A stretch of DNA of 64,000 nucleotides from a virus: IMG/VR virus record IMGVR_UViG_3300032294_001984, positions 1 through 64,000 of that record; one strand, 5' to 3'. Shown here in pieces: positions 63,280 to 64,000 of the stretch. Each line of letters opens with the position of its first letter. Position 1 is the stretch's first letter. The notes beneath the pieces were generated by a model that made no database searches, was not told where the DNA came from, and worked only from the letters and a program-made list of their open reading frames with translations. A program made the translations under genes and the position numbers.

Positions 63280-64000
63280 ATGGCATATCAAAATATTAAT
63301 CAATATAATTTTAGAAGATTTGGTCTAAAACCGGTCAATGAAGTGACTGATTTATCTCTGGCGTCAGACGAAAAAAGTTACGACCAAGAAGTTATTTTTT
63401 CACCATTATTAATTGGGGAAGATGATGGCAATCGAATGCCATTCAAATTCAATTTTAATAGTAGTGGAACAACCTTATGTCAAACTTCGGCTTGTGTTTT
63501 CAGCGCGGATACTATCGTATCAGAAAATTATTGGAACCCAACGGATACTGACCCCAACTTTTGTCCAATAGTAACTAATCTTTGTGATGTTGGATTAACC
63601 GGTATTGATAATGGTTTGGTTCGAAATATGTCGGGAGAAACAATTCAAACAACAACAGGATTATATACAAATATAACAGATAAGTTTAGTAGATACAAAT
63701 ATGATAGGAGAATGAAATTACATCCTATCACCGGATTTACAACAACTCAAAATAGATTATGGAATGATAATTCATATACATATAATTTATCATATACGAA
63801 TGTCGGAGGAGATATTGGGTATGTTGCAAGGTTAAACGGAGGATTTTTTCAAGGTTTCTATAAACTTGCTGGATATGACTATCAAGTATTCCCGGAAAGA
63901 GTTAATTTGGGTTGGACAAGTGAGTTCGTATTACGATACCGATGGACGGGTAATACAGATGTTGGTCTTAATCAAAGATATCCCGACAATAAAGGAACCT
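63280..64000 (+). CDS. structural protein, N-terminal part (runs off the window)
   Basis: An open frame from ATG 63280 to the right edge, at least 240 codons (MAYQNINQYNFRRFGLKPVN...). It is rich in Thr, Asn, Gly and aromatic residues with few charges, as in fibre or baseplate proteins, and includes RLNGGFFQGFYKLAGYDYQVFPERVNLGW. It is 9 nt downstream of a late-box candidate. The C-terminus is outside the window, so the role is not fixed; a tail or tail-fibre protein is most likely. Confidence 0.78.
   Translation, partial: MAYQNINQYNFRRFGLKPVNEVTDLSLASDEKSYDQEVIFSPLLIGEDDGNRMPFKFNFNSSGTTLCQTSACVFSADTIVSENYWNPTDTDPNFCPIVTNLCDVGLTGIDNGLVRNMSGETIQTTTGLYTNITDKFSRYKYDRRMKLHPITGFTTTQNRLWNDNSYTYNLSYTNVGGDIGYVARLNGGFFQGFYKLAGYDYQVFPERVNLGWTSEFVLRYRWTGNTDVGLNQRYPDNKGT

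Overview
The window looks like part of a large, AT-rich, T4-like (contractile-tailed) bacteriophage genome whose host is probably a member of the Bacteroidetes, most likely the Flavobacteriia. The virion genes are T4-type: gp17-like terminase, gp20-like portal, gp21-like prohead protease, scaffold, gp23-like capsid, gp5-like baseplate hub and a gp55-like sigma factor. The host assignment rests on many promoter boxes of the Bacteroidetes form TAnnTTTG, A-rich translation starts without Shine-Dalgarno sequences, and a phage-encoded ribosomal protein S21 of the short Bacteroidetes type. No sequence search was possible, so family names come from motifs read by eye.

Layout. 1-1.6 kb is a tRNA cluster in which normal tRNAs (Phe, His, Ser, Met) alternate with seven oversized or distorted tRNA-like units. 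1.7-2.9 kb holds three tandem paralogous small genes, followed by about 0.5 kb of structured non-coding sequence. 3.4-4.7 kb is an aminotransferase. 5.0-6.3 kb is a second, mostly regular tRNA cluster (Pro, Ile, Cys, Trp, Tyr, Gln, Arg, Met, Ser) with another structured RNA candidate. 6.4-13 kb holds host-interaction and miscellaneous genes (lipoproteins, endolysin-like peptidase, PspC, HAD phosphatase, M20 peptidase, zinc ribbon) and a phage tmRNA on the minus strand. 13-15.8 kb is a ClpC-like unfoldase facing a UVR-motif protein across a repeat-rich control region.

15.8-30.7 kb is the head module on the plus strand, with bS21 inserted antisense, and ends with a homing endonuclease after the capsid gene. 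31.5-41.6 kb is mostly minus strand: small virion-associated proteins, baseplate and hub proteins and the late sigma factor. 41.6-60.5 kb is a long minus-strand run of glycosyltransferases, sugar-nucleotide enzymes and FkbM-type methyltransferases with PhoH, NAD synthetase, dUTPase and an exonuclease mixed in. 60.6-63.2 kb is a small group of unknown genes, and a plus-strand structural gene runs off the right edge.

How it may work together. The tRNAs, tmRNA, bS21 and ClpC/UVR pair form a translation and protein-quality module. The gp21-like protease probably trims several proteins that carry an [ILF]-x-E motif near the N-terminus, three of them with a shared 18-residue module. A recurring TATTTAT box upstream of late genes is a candidate promoter for the gp55-like sigma factor. 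The sugar cluster could build or modify a surface glycan on the virion or host.
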